A DNA stretch of 64,000 nt, from the NCBI GenBank assembly GCA_003024175.1, contig MDYQ01000125.1, positions 19,034 through 83,033 on the forward strand, given 5' to 3'. The stretch comes from Planoprotostelium fungivorum (lineage: Eukaryota > Evosea > Variosea > Cavosteliida > Cavosteliaceae). The notes beneath the pieces were generated by a model. It saw nothing but the letters and a program-made list of their open reading frames with translations, was not told the DNA's origin and did no database searches. Of this stretch, positions 46,246-58,097 are shown in pieces (position 1 is the stretch's first letter; each line of letters starts with the position of its first letter). The translations under genes and the position numbers were made by a program.

Positions 46246-47647
46246 AGCTGATGACGTACAGATCGATATTGGATCAACACGGTCAATCAACATAACTCTT
46301 GTCTGATCTTCTCCTTCTGCGATGATGTGAGAGGACATCGAGATGGTCCGAACCTCATGATGAACAGGAAGAGTTGATCTTACGCTACGGCATGACAAAC
46401 GACTACTTTGATTCTCTGTTCAGAAGAGCAGAGTATCCATCGTTTGGAGTGAAAGGAGATAGAGACAACCTGGGAGTCATGCAGAGAGTGCCCGATGACA
46501 TCTTTGACCACATCTTGACTTACTACGTTCCACCTTCGGAGATGTGGGGGATATGGTTTTCATCGAGGAGTTACATGGAGAGGGCACTCAACGTTGTACA
46601 TACCACAATCGATCGTCTGATCAAGGTGATGTCATCTGCTGATCATCGTCTGATCGTCCATCATCTGGTCATTCATCTTCTGATCATCTGCGATGCACGA
46701 TACACTATCTCCATCTGTGATCCTATCCGACTCAACGATGATCTGTTTACCATCGAACAGAGAGCCTGCCAGATGGGTAACACATCTATCCTGTTCACTT
46801 GGCCTCTATTGGTCCAATCCTCTGACGACATATTCGCATATCCATCGTATCGACTGCACGAGGAGTACATCCTCAGCCACATGCCTCCCCTGTCACTGCA
46901 AGATCTTCGTTCGACGTATTGGAATGACTTGATCGTCCTCTTTGGAGGACACGTTGTAGCACCTCACATGATCGATGCAGTTCGCAAATTACTGAACGAA
47001 TTCGATGACTCGGAGTCGCAGGATGCACTCTACAAACTCATGAATGACGTCAATTGTAACACGCATGGAAAACAACCAAACCTGGTGGGTCACATCTAGC
47101 TCCCTCTCATCTTCATCCTCCTCCTCTCATCATCATCAGTCACCTTTGCCTCATCATAATCATCAAGTCACCTTCAACTCGTCATCTTCACCTCATCTTC
47201 ATCTTCATCAGTCACCTTCGACTCATCTCTATCAGGCTTACAACGAGATGATCCGAATGTGGATCAACATGAGCCGTGATGATGAACTGTGGTTGGGTTA
47301 TAGCCTCACACAACATCTGTTCAAGGCGAGGAGATGGGAAGACCTGAGAGAAGTCTGGCAGATCTTTGTTGCAAACTACGAACACAACCCAAAGGAACTC
47401 TACAACCACGCAGAATGCATTGTCGACTGTTTCACCCGCCTTGACAAAGAGATCACATCATAGAATCCAGTGGTCCGGTCCATTATACTTGATGCAGTTG
47501 TGTTTGGTGAGGCCGTCTTAGAGGAGAAGGTGGCGCTCAGGAAAGAGGAAGAAGAGAGGCTGGAGAGGAAGAGGGAGAAGGAGATGAAGATCAGAACATG
47601 AACGACCCAGCTGCGTTCCATTCTAAATCTTCCAAAAGAACAACAAG

Positions 47648-47815
47648 ATGGAACTGGGGAGGAAGAAGAAGAGGAGGAAGAGGAAGAGGAGGAAGAGGAA
47701 GAGGAAGAGGAAGAGGAAGAAGAAGAAGAGGAAGAGGAAGAAGAAGAAGAGGAAGAGGAAGAAGAAGAGGAGGAAGAGGAAGAGGAAAAAGAAGAAGAAA
47801 GAAGCAAAGGAGAGG
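47648..47815. repeat. GAAGAG-type microsatellite encoding poly-Glu in copy B
   Basis: About 165 bp of GAAGAGGAAGAAGAG repeats. The serine-, leucine- and lysine-rich frames across it on both strands are translations of the repeat, not genes. Confidence 0.88.
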
Positions 47816-48084
47816 AGAGGAAAGAAAAGAAGAGAAGTGGAGCAGAGCCTGAACAGCCCTCCACAAAGCATCAAAAGAGATCAAATTGAAGGCAAAACGC
47901 GCCTGACAGTCTTAATTCACTCACCGTTCACCATACCAAGTCAAATCTTGAAGTGCCAGTCATAAATGAGATTCCATAAACTATACATCTGGCCACAGTG
48001 TCGTTACAGAGTAAACTCTTCATAGAGGTAACGTCCACATCATCCGCATCATCACATCGTCTTTATTTTAACTGGGCGATGGGT

Positions 48085-50613
48085 TCAGTTGATCGCCCTC
48101 TTCTTGAACAAGATCTTTGCTGTCTGATTGGGCAGACAGTGAGCGGAGAACCACATGTCGCTGGGGCGCTGTCCTTCCACTTCGGTCTTCACGTCGTAGG
48201 TCAACAAAACGTGAGCCAGCATGGCCTTCAGCTCATTTGCGGCGAAGAATCGTCCCGGGCTGAGTGGCTGAGTTCAGATGCGGACATGATGCGAGATGAG
48301 ATGGAGTTCAGATGATGGATGGGGGACTCACCATGCGTGTCTTCCGTGTCCGAATGGAAGGTATTCCGTGCTGGTGGCGACCAGTTGATGTTTCTCTCCC
48401 TCTCCTGTCGTCCTTCAGTTCATTCGACCGGTGATGATGTCGATCGTCACCGTCTCCGTCTCGTAGATCTGCGAAGCGGAATGGTTTGAACTCCTCTGGA
48501 TTCTCATATATTTTGGGATCCATGTGAATTCCACCACTCGCCACACCTACATTTCATCATCAACATCAACCTGTTCATGATCGNGTTCAGATGATGGAGA
48601 TGGCGGACATGATGTGATGATGCGAGATGGAGATCAGATGATGGAGGACTCACCATGCGTGTCTTCCGTGTCCGAATGGAAGGTATTCCGTGCTGGTGGC
48701 GACCAGTTGATGTTTCTCTCCCTCTCCTGTCGTCCTTCAGTTCACTCGACCGGTGATGATGTCGATCGTCACCGTCTCCGTCTCGTAGATCTGCGAAGCG
48801 GAATGGTTTGAACTCCTCTGGACTCTCATATATCTTGGGATCCATGTGAATTCCACCACTCGCCACACCTACGGCTCATCATCAACAACATCAACAACAT
48901 CATCATCATCGACATCTACATGATCGTGACGATGATCCACGTCGATGGGAAGAGATCAGATGACCCACCGATGTGATGTCCGTGAGGAACGTGAGTTCCG
49001 TTCGAGAAGGTGAATCCCTCTTGTCTCATCACCCTCCTGTCCATGGTGAGAGCGGAGAGACCGTTGACTCTCTGCGATTCCTTCAGGAAAGAATCGACTT
49101 TTCTCAGGCGAATCATGGACAATTTCGACCAGCCGTGCTCCGTGGTGACCTCCAACACTTCTCTTCTCATGATGTCGGCCCAATCGGGGTGGGCGGCCAG
49201 GGTGAATAATGCTTGTGTGAAGCTCTGGACATGAGTCAGTGTCGGTGATGGTTGATGGAGATCGTGATGATGGAGATCACGGTGATGGAGATTGCGATGA
49301 TGGAGATCACGATGATGGAGATTACGATGATGATCCGATCGCAATTGATTGCGATTGCGATCGTGATGGTGATGTGATGATCACGATGTTGATGGTGATG
49401 AGAATTCTGAAGAGAGAACAGAAGAGAAAAGATTTTGATGAGGGACGCACCATGCTGGACGTGTGGATGGCTGCAAAATTGACGGACAGCATCCTCTGCG
49501 TGACTGCCATCAAGTTGTACTCCTCCGGTACGTTCTCCCGGGCATGCTCCAACAGCCATTGGAGCATGTCGTTCGGTCTCGAACTCTCCGGATTTTCATC
49601 CAGATTTCTCATCCTCTCTTCCACCAACGGACGTAAGAGCTTCTGGCCCATCCTCTCTCCCTCTTTCAGTCCTCTCAAGAGGCGGGCCGCTTGACTGTTT
49701 CGAAATTTAAATTTCGGAATTGGCGGGAAGGACTCACGGTCGGAGGAATTTGGGTACTAATCCTAAGAAGAGGCTGCCTTTGGCGATCTCCATGGTATAA
49801 TTGATGTTCAACTTCTTCCACTCCTGATCTCTACCTTGATGTCGTCAGCGTCGCATTGCATGACAACATCATCACATAATGGAACCCCGACGAAGATTCT
49901 GTTGGTGACTTGAGAGACCACCTGCATGATGGTTTCGAGGGCGGGAACGGAGGCCCAATCGCCGTCGATCTTGGAGGGGATGTGACTCTCAAAACTGACC
50001 CGGATCTCGTCGATGATGTCACCGAAGAGGCCTGTCTCATCTTCAGCTCGTGATGTCTTTAGAAGATGAAATGGTGAAGCGAGGAGAGTGTAGAATTGGA
50101 TAAAATGGACGACCTGGTAAAGCACGAGTGAGTTTGTTACGGATGACTTCAGTGTGCCACATGTTGTCCATCACCGCGTCTCCCATTAAGACGCGCAGGT
50201 CTAATGCTTCTTCCATGGCCGGCATGAAGTTGACGTCTTCGTCGGGGGCCCTTCTGAGTTCTTCAATCATCTTTTGATCGCTCAGAGCCAGATAACTTCG
50301 TCTCATATCAGGCACTTGAAAGTATTTATGCTAGAGGAAAGTCAGACGTGAAAGAGCATGAGCAGAATACCTTCTTGTAGCCTGTGACCACCATATCTCG
50401 AGCTTTGCCCAGAAAGATTAGAGGACCTAACCATGCGGTGAACCATCCGTTGGGTCCGATGTATGGAATCTTAGACTGCCGTCGCTAATCAACATCTAAT
50501 CACATACGAACATTTCGACTCACACTGCGTCGGCCGCTCACATTGAGAGCGAATGCGATGAAGAGGATGGATATCGTAGCGAATAGAACGAACGATTGGG
50601 GAAGGCCGTCCAT
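48085..50613 (-). CDS. cytochrome P450, fungal type
   Basis: A haem monooxygenase. Start at 50613 gives MDGLPQSFVLFATISILFIA, an N-terminal ER anchor, then IPYIGPNGWFTAWLGPLIFL. Further exons: FMPAMEEALDLRVLMGDAVM (B-helix region), the I-helix SVNFAAIHTSS in place of the usual AGxDT, a pattern known in fungal P450s, K-helix ExxR as LKESQRVNG, a PEEFKPFRF PERF-type motif, and haem-binding FGHGRHACPGRFFAANELK, assembled across an intron whose donor follows GGAAGACACGCATG. The C-terminus ends KILFKKRAIN, stop TGA at 48087-48085. The PERF/haem exon is present twice around the N at 48584. The substrate is unknown. It sits between copies B and C of the repeat family. Confidence 0.85.
48324..48550. 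repeat. P450 exon duplication, copy 1
   Basis: This 227-bp block carries the PERF-type exon (SGGIHMDPKIYE, PEEFKPFRF) and the FGHGRHA part. It is repeated at 48646-48872 with three C/T differences found by eye. Copy 1 connects in frame to the terminal CPGRFF exon. Confidence 0.9.
48646..48872. repeat. P450 exon duplication, copy 2, next to an N
   Basis: Second copy of the 227-bp block, beginning 62 bp after the single N at 48584. Flanking bases are also alike, both copies having a GTTCAGATGATGGA motif near the left edge. A functional P450 needs only one of them, so this is probably an allelic copy placed in tandem by assembly. Confidence 0.85.
49240..49345. repeat. GATGATGGAGATCACG minisatellite in P450 intron
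   Basis: Tandem units near GATGGAGATCACGATGATGGAGATTGCGAT. They lie in the P450 intron between the I-helix exon and the exon with ExxR. The His/Arg/Asp-rich frames over it are not real coding. Confidence 0.8.
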
Positions 50614-51115
50614 GTTGTGGTGTTACCTGCTGGATTTTGTTGGGGTATCTTAACGCCCGCGGGCCCTAGCCTCGGTAATATGTCTAAGATAAATTCACCA
50701 CGTTAGTAAGAAAGGTCGCAGCTGTCGAACACTTTTCTCACGATGCATCGTCTCTTCACATTGTTGGAACAGATTTGGGTAGCATTGTCGTCTGATGGTT
50801 CAAAGTTTAGACATGACGATGAAGAGATACAAAGATAGAATCGGATCGATCGTTCGCACTAGTGAGGAGGTGTTTGAGAGAGGTCTCTACATTAGTGGAT
50901 TCGTGGGCCTATGTCTCGATGAAAAATGAGATCATCGTCTTGTGGCGATGATCAACAACGATTTGATCTCTCATCGAACACTTTTCTAGATGATCGTATT
51001 CCGCGTCCCTTCGACGTGATGTGCGAAATTGATCAGGTTCCTATTGAAGAAAACTGCACGAGCCAGTGACAAAAACTGATTTATTTCAATCTCCTTGCCA
51101 GGGCTCTTTTTGCCT

Positions 51116-53961
51116 TCAATCTGATCTCTTTTGATGCTTTGCGGAAGGCTGTTCAGGCTCTGCTCCACTTCTCTTCTTTTCTTTCCTCTCCTCTCCTTTG
51201 CTTCTTTCTTCTTCCGTCTCCCGTTGCTCTTCTTCCTCTTCTTCTTCTTCCTCTTCCTCTTCTTCTTCCTCTTCTCTGGCTCTGTCTTCTTGTTGGCCTC
51301 CTCTCACATGTTCCAAGATGAAACGCAGCTCGGTCATCTGTGTCCACACTTTTTTCTCCTTCTCCCTCTTCTTCTCCAACCTCTCTTCTTGCTCTTTCCT
51401 GATCCTTGTCTTCTCATCCAAGACTACCTGACCATACGCGATCACGTCGATGATAATGGAGCGGACCACTGGATTCCGTGATGTGATGTCGTTGTCATGG
51501 AGGGCGAAACAGTTGACGATGAATTCTCCTTCGTGGAATAGCTTATTCGTATCGTCTCCATATCTCGTGAGATATATCTCCCAGACTTCTGCCAAGTCAT
51601 GCCATCTCCTCGCCATGATCAGATGTTGTGTGAGGCGATAACCCAGCCACAGTTCATCGTCATGGCTCTTATTGATCCACATTCGGACCATCTGTTCGTA
51701 AGCCTGATAGAGATGAGTCGAAGGTGACTGATGAAGATGATGATGATGACTCGAAGGTGACTGGCAATGGATGATGATGAGTCAAACATGGATGATGCTG
51801 GATGATGTCGGATGATGATGATGAGCCGAACGTGAGTGTTCATGAGAGGACAGTTTGACTCACCGGATTCAGTTCATCCGGATGCAAGGTACAGGCGATT
51901 TCGTTCATGATCTCGTACATTGCACACTGCGACTCGATATCATTATATATGGCCAGCAAATTGTGAACTGCATCGACCATGTGAGGGGCAACAACGGGGA
52001 CTCCAAAGATGGCAATCGGATTCTGCCAGCGATCACAGCGTAAATCCAAGGCAGACATGGGAGGCATGTGACTGAGGATGTACTCCTCGTGCAGTTGATA
52101 CGATGGGTAATCGAACACGCCGTCGGCGTGTTTGGCCAATAGAGGCCATGTGAACAGGATGGATGTTTTACCCATCTGGCAGGCTCTCTGTTAGATCGTA
52201 AACAGATCATCGTTGGGTCGGATAGGATCACAGATGGACATCGTGTATCGTGCATCATGGATGATGGATGATCAGATGATCATCACCTTGATCAGTCGAT
52301 CGACTGCAGTTTCGATGACGCTGCGTGCTCTGACCATGTAATTCCTCGACACCAAGTACATCCCCGTCATCTCTAGAGGTGGAATGTAGTAAGTTAAGAT
52401 GTGGTCAAAGATGTCGTCTGGCACTCTCTGCATGACTCCCAGATTGTCTCTATCTCCTTCCACTCCAGACGATGGACACTGTGCTGTGTTCAACAGAAAA
52501 CGAAAGTAGTCGTTTGACGAGCCGTATCGTAAGATGAGATCTTCCTGTTGATATCAAATTTTCAACACGTTCAATGTCCTATCACATCATCGAAGAAGGA
52601 GAAGACCAAACAAATGTGACCGAGAGAAACTCTGTTGATGCAACAAGAATCTGTCATTGTGTGACGAAGAGATGTACGATGACCCGATCACCTTCGAAGC
52701 AAATGTCCCCCAGATGTTCAGATAAATCGATGTCAAAAGTGTTATTCTCCCTGATCACAATCAATCGTATTCGTAAATCGAGCATCGCACCACAGATGAC
52801 TGATCCTTCCAACGTGGTGACAGATGCCAAATCGATCCATCAGCACCTGTACATCGTTCAGCACTCGTCATCATCATTCATTCACCCTCGCAATCTTAAA
52901 TCTCGTTTGGTCTCCTGGAGACAGACCGTAGGAGGAGAGTGTGTAACACAGGCACTTTGTCTCCTCTTGTTCTGCCTTCCACTGTCTCACGATCTCTGTC
53001 AGACCATCGATGTAATCTTCCTCTCTGAACATCACGGGGGGTGCCACTCCTTCTACACAATGCGTGAGAAAAATGAGATTTCGCGGGAAATGAAGGAAAC
53101 AAAAAGACGTCACCTCTAGTGGAGATTGCGAACGATAATTGGACTCTGTACCCTTCCGTGATGGGCCTTGATGTCATCTCACAATCTTTCAAGTAGTAGA
53201 GGTATTGCAATTCGTATGGACTACGGTCACTTGTGTTGTGTTCCTCCCTATCTGGGCCGTTCGAGAATATGATGTTGCCACCTGTCTCACTTTTTAGTTC
53301 TTCTTTTCGTTCTTCCGTCACCTTTGTGTGATGTGGGGAGAGTGACTTTGATAATACCGAAAGCACCTACACCTGCCTTTCCACGGTTCATTTTCGAGAG
53401 ATGCGACATGATGACATCTCACCTCTACCGACCATCGTGCCGGATTTTGAGACGCTTCTTCTAACGTCAGACATTTGAATTCTACCACGTGGTCATCGAC
53501 GCTCAGTTTTTTTCCAAGAGACACCGTAACCTGTTCACATGAGCTAGAGAAGGCACATGGGTCTTAACGTCTGCCAACTGGCCGATCAGCTGTGAGATCC
53601 ATTCTTTGTTCTTGATCGATACCTGTCTTCGATTCACATTGCTTTTCACAGTCACAGACTTCACCTGATGAGGCATTTCACCTGCCTCCCAACGATAGAA
53701 ATGCTCGCTCTCTCTACGTCCCGTCTTCTTCAGTTCAGCCACCACCAGTGGATGTAGTGGCAGCCCGATCTCACCGAAATTGTGGATGTGAATTCCAGCT
53801 GATCCGTCCATTGCGAAGATGTTGCTGTCGCTGACTTGATCGGTCTCTGCGACATTGTCGAGGCAGTCCTTCAGAAGGTCTCGATAATTTTTACCCGCTA
53901 CGCAAGAATTGGCATGATAGAGAGCGATGAAGAGTAATCACTTGAGAGGTTGCTGCTGCAT
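51116..53961 (-). CDS. repeat-family copy C (inverted): degenerate 2OG-oxygenase-like / F-box-like protein with poly-Glu tail
   Basis: The best preserved member. ATG at 53961 gives MQQQPLK, then an intron and GKNYRDLLKDCLDNVAETDQ, NFGEIGLPLHPLVVAELKK, RREKEMPHQ-type region, VKSVTVKSNVNRRQVSIKN, LTLEEASQNPARWSVE, GGNIIFSNGPDREEHNTS, LKDCEMTSRPITEGYRVQLS, PVMFREEDYIDGLTEIVRQW, VPDDIFDHILTYYIPPLEM and LHEEYILSHMPPMSALDL. The last exon, from about 51691, reads on without a stop through KKREKEKKVWTQMTE, about seventeen Glu and KHQKRSD, stop TGA. A TAA (near 52195) lies before MGKTSILFTW but may fall in an intron, since an acceptor-like GCCTGCCAG follows. Its inverted orientation relative to A and B implies an inversion or dispersed copying. 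Confidence 0.65.
51190..51300. repeat. CTTCTTC microsatellite (poly-Glu of copy C, complement)
   Basis: Pyrimidine-only tract on the plus strand, purine on the coding strand. It encodes the acidic run of copy C. Plus-strand Ser/Leu/Phe-rich frames here are shadows. Confidence 0.85.
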
Positions 53962-54210
53962 GTCGATGCGGTATGGAAATTGTGAAGATGCGATTGCTGT
54001 GTTTATTTCCTGTTTGACATGGACGCTCCAGCCAGCAGTTCCCGCCTCACGCTCGAATGAACTTGATTTAAGACGATCGCACTCAAAAGAACTAGTTTGA
54101 CGATCACGATCACAAAATTGTTCAAAGCTGATGCAGAAAGAAGAAGCAATCGAACGATTCAGGATCAATCTCTCACTGTTGTACATCATCTCTGAAACAA
54201 AACTCGTAAT

Positions 54211-55559
54211 TTATAGCTCTTCTTTTGGTTTGGCCGTTGACGTTTTCTGCTTCTGATCCTTCTTCATCTTCTCCTCTTCCGTCTTCTGTGCTTTCTTTTC
54301 CTTCTGCTCCTTGTCCACCTCTTCAAAGGTATACAGCTCAGACTCTATCCACGGTGCGGTGCTGAACACCTGACATGCATCAGTCTGCTTCCGTCATCTC
54401 ATCAATTTCTCACCAGATCCTCAAACTCGGCCAGCTGGCTCATGATCTCCACCACCTCGGCCGACTGCCATCGCATGAGTTTTATCCTCCATCACTCTCC
54501 TCACCTCTCTCGGTGCCTCTTTGTCCAGCGGTAGGACGTCTCTTCCGTTCCAGTTCAACTTGGTTCCTCTCAGATTGAGAGTTCCCTCCGTTGTTCTTCT
54601 TCCAAACTGACGGACGGTTCTCATCGACTCGATGGACAAGTAACTCTTGTCGGACAACCTTGCCGATCCTCTATCACAGAAGAGTCCGCCGCAGAATCTA
54701 CCGGACACGCTCCTCCCCTGACCTCCTTCCATCAGCACTCGCATCATCATGAACCTCCCACCCAATTCTAAAGTCCCCGGGCCGTCTGGTAGGGCTTTCA
54801 CGGTACTGCCTTGAAATTTCGCCTTGATGATTCTCTTGCCCTTGGGGTGGATTTCGATCGTGTTGTCAGTGTGGGTGAAACTGTCGTTGGTCCAACGGCC
54901 GACGTAGCGGAGCCCGGAGGCCATCCTCATCTCTCCCGGACCGTCTCGTTTGTCGTCGAAGAAGTTTCCTTCGTATCTGATGGTGCGACGTCAGGTGATG
55001 GTGATGTTGGATGAAGATGGTGGGGATCGGATGGATGATGGATCATCGGGTGGGTCAGATGACGTGTGATCCAGATGATGGTCGATGGACGATCAAGCGA
55101 GCAATTGATGATATCGTGCACAAACATTGATGTGTTACATCATGATGTGATGTAGGGAATAGTGAGGTATTCACCTGTTATCAGAAAAGCTAGTGTAAAC
55201 TCCTTTTCCGTTTTTCCTGCCGAGCAACCAGCCACCATCGTAGATGGTCTCCCATTTTAAGAACGAACGATCGGGTCCAGCAGCTCTGAAGAAGACTTTG
55301 AACGTCACAGAACAATTGCCTTTCAACAATCAACAGGCTTCAACACATTTTACCAACTCACCTTGACCTGATTTCTCCTCCAATAGAGGATTAAATTTGC
55401 CCCAATCACCCTGATGATGTATTTAGAGAGGAGATGCAGAGGAACGCTGTGACACACCGAACATTCTTGAACGTACGTGTAAGAGAAGAGACCGATGAAC
55501 AGCACGTAGGCGAGAGTGGTCACGATTGTGAACAGCTGGCAGAATCTTCCAACGCTCAT
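54211..55559 (-). CDS. MORN-repeat protein with N-terminal transmembrane segment
   Basis: Start at 55559: MSVGRFCQLFTIVTTLAYVL, a hydrophobic segment that anchors the protein in a membrane. Later exons show MORN repeats: WETIYDGGWLLGRKNGKGVY, RYEGNFFDDKRDGPGEMRMA and LRYVGRWTNDSFTH, plus ALPDGPGTLELGGRF. MORN repeats bind phospholipids or act as scaffolds. The remainder has SAEVVEIMSQLAEFEDL, then IESELYTFEEVDKEQ and a charged Lys/Glu tail ending KPKEEL, stop TAA at 54213-54211. The final KEEL resembles ER-retrieval variants, but whether it works is not known; the topology would need the C-terminus in the lumen. About six exons. Confidence 0.75.
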
Positions 55560-55741
55560 CTCGTTGGATGATGATCGCAGATGTGATTGATTGACACGCG
55601 AATAATTATATTGTCACAAACATGCGATAAGATCATATCACGTCGAACATCCAATGAACTTGTCTTCCCAAAGAGAACGTCCGATGAGGTCAGAAACAAG
55701 TTTGACAAGAGATTTATCTATGTTTACAGCTTTGGACTTTT

Positions 55742-58004
55742 TCAGAAGAAGACGTACTTCTTCTTCTTTGTCGACGGTGTGGTGGCCGTGGTACCTTCTT
55801 CTGGTGTCTGAGAACATCATCAGCTCCATTTCACACACTCGTCTCCGGTGACTCACGAATGATAATGTCATGGCGCTGGGGACTGATCTCCTGTTGGCGC
55901 GGTTCATCTTGGTCTGTGATGCTTTCTTCGCTTCCCTCTCTTGATTCAGTCCTTCCATGCGGTCCTTCAATCGACCGATCTCGTCGGCTTGTCTATTTAT
56001 CGTTAGAATCGACACTGGTATTTCATCTTCTGTGAGACTCACTCGGTCAACAGACTCTGTTTCGTTTTCAGATCGATCATCATTTGATCCTTCTCCTTCT
56101 TCAAAACAACGACGTTCTGCTTCTCCCTGGCCTTCATAGAGTTCTCTTCTCCCAGCCTCTTCTTCAACTTCTGCACCATGTCGTCTCTCTCTCTCTGTAG
56201 CGAATCAGCTCCGCATGCTGTGTCCCATTCACCCTCATCTTCTGCACGAGTTCTAACGCCTCCGCCATCTTCTTCTCTGCCTCAGTTCTCTCTTCTTCCA
56301 CCTTTTTGAACCTCCTGACGGCTTCATCGAACTGAAGAAAATTTCAACTTCTCTCGAATCGAATGGATGTCACCTCAGATTGTCTGGCTTGCAAGGTAGA
56401 CCGCTCTTCCTTTGCGTGTTCCATCTGCAGGGTGATCTCGGCCATTCTGCTCTTCGCTTCGTCGGCCTCGATCTTCTCTTCGGTCATGCGGAGTTGAAGG
56501 TCTCCCATCTCTTCTTCCATTCTGAGGAATGTCAGGCGATCCCGCTCGTCGTCACGATCATCAGCACCTCTCCCTCTCTCGGTTCAACGTGAGCAGACGT
56601 ACGTCATCCTTCTCCTTCATGGCCTTCCTTTCTTCGACTTCGAATCGGAGCGCGTCTAACTCGATGTTCATGGACTTCATCGTCTTGACGGCGTCGTCGT
56701 ATCTCTTCTCTCCCTGCTCGATCTGATTCTCCAAATCCAGGACTCGGCTCTGGTCTTCGCTTGGATCGATCATGACGATCGTCGTCCTCAGCTCTCTCAT
56801 CTCTCTCTTGGACAGCTGAAAGATGCATCAGATCGATCTCCATCTCCATCTTCGCGATCATCACCTCGTTCTCTTGCTCTAATGCTTTTATGCGGTCTTG
56901 GAGCATCTTCATGAGCTGAGCGTCAGCATCACTGTTCTGCATCTTGTTCATGTCTTGTTGTAAACTACGGTAATCTGTCTCTCTCTCCTGCCACTTTTGT
57001 TCCCAAGTCTTTGTCGATTCGGCTTGCTGCGAGGTCAGCTGACTGATCTTCATCTCCAGCTGAGCGATGAGGGAGTCTTTGTCCAGACGTTGAGGCACGA
57101 TGATCTCGGATGGCGTGAGCATGGAGATGCAGGTATACAGTTCGATCTCTCGATCGATCGACTCGCTCTGTAGGAGTTTAGATCGTGAATGACATCATCA
57201 AAAGGTGACAATGATACTGAGAAGAGAGGACAGACCTCCGCGGGGGATAGAATGTAGTCGATCTTGGTGGCGATCATCTTCCATCTCGTCTCGGCGTTCT
57301 CTTCCTTCACTGTTTCGTGAAATTCTTTTCCGATGAGAACGCTCAGGAGGGTTCCATCGTGTAAGCTGAGAGTCGTTGAGTTCGACGTCGAGAGACCACC
57401 GGTGTATCACCTCTGTTCGAACGACTCTTCGGTGATGATGTCGTGGGACTCCATCAGAGTTCTCATCTTATTCCTCAACTCGTTCTTATTCTCGGAGATG
57501 TATCTCTTAACGATCTCTGTCATGAGCCTCCTCATGCATAGGACATCTCCTTGGGCGACGTCTGTTTCGGTCAGAGATGGATCGCATGCGATGTAATCCA
57601 CCTTGTGGACTGACGCAGATCTTGACTCCCTTGGATCGGAACCTCTCCATGACAAGGGACAAGTTGCGTGTGCTGTGAATTGTGAATCTCGGATTGCACT
57701 CGTAGAGGTCCATGTCGATGGCGCCTGACGATGGTGAGAATTTATTTCGTTTTATTGTTTCACTCCTCACCGTACATGTGCTCGTACAGTTGGATCAGGA
57801 CAAGTCCGTTTCTGAGATCACCAGGAAACCTACATCGTCAACACCATCATCTTCGATCCACCTTCATCCTCACTTTTCTACTCTGACTTGAAGAGGGGAC
57901 ATGAAGTGGTTGACCCATGCGACCAGCAACTGTAAACGTTGAGAAGGAGCTGAATCGTCACACCTCACCGAAGTATCAAAAGGGGTGGGACGATGAAGAG
58001 ACAT
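55742..58004 (-). CDS. calponin-homology and coiled-coil cytoskeletal protein
   Basis: Start at 58004 (MSLHRPTPFDTSV). A CH domain is seen over several exons: LQLLVAWVNHFMSPLQVR, FPGDLRNGLVLIQLYEHMYG, then DLYECNPRFTIHSTRNLSLV and FRSKGVKI, the usual layout ending near DVAQGDVLCMRRLMTEIVKR. A further LHDGTLLSVLIGKEFHET segment may start a linker or second CH-like module. The rest is long coiled coil: DSLIAQLEMKISQLTSQQAE, MLQDRIKALEQENEVMIAKM, VLDLENQIEQGEKRYDDA, and IGRLKDRMEGLNQEREAKKA. The last exon reads TPEEGTTATTPSTKKKKYVF, stop TGA at 55744-55742. CH plus coiled coil suggests actin or microtubule binding. A Hook-like adaptor is one alternative, but no Hook-specific motif is seen. Confidence 0.72.
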
Positions 58005-58097
58005 CGTGTCGTCGTGCGTGCGTGCGTGTATACAAATGATATGGGGATGGCTTCTGTTGCTTCGTGATAGACTTTCTCCACTGGAAATGCTAAATCC

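Larger units (their letters stand above)
44942..47889 (+). pseudogene. repeat-family copy B: paralogue with lost start, intronised segment and premature stops
   Basis: Closely follows copy A: GDIGLPLHPLMVAELKKTG, LKVTLPTLHKGD, PVMFREEDYIDELTEIV, VPDDIFDHILTYYVPPSEM and LHEEYILSHMPPLSLQDL. Differences: the ATG found in copies A and C (CAACATGCAACAGCAAC) is missing where the sequence reads CCTCAACAGCAAC. The segment at 45178-45218 has lost one base and now looks like an intron with a GTAAGT donor. A TAG at 47461-47463 stands where copy A has CAG and copy C CGG, and a TGA follows near 47599. After these, the frame goes on through the longest poly-Glu run to KHQKRSN, TGA. It may still be transcribed and make a shortened protein, so 'pseudogene' is a working label. 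Confidence 0.6.

Noticed and set aside
47400-47884. Long Ser-, Leu/Phe- and Lys/Arg-rich frames on both strands
   Set aside because: They are translations of the GAAGAG microsatellite that encodes poly-Glu in copy B.
41855-47889. TAG read as glutamine (altered genetic code)
   Set aside because: The two in-frame TAGs are only in paralogous copies, while the gene at 4650-5602 appears to use TAG as its natural stop.
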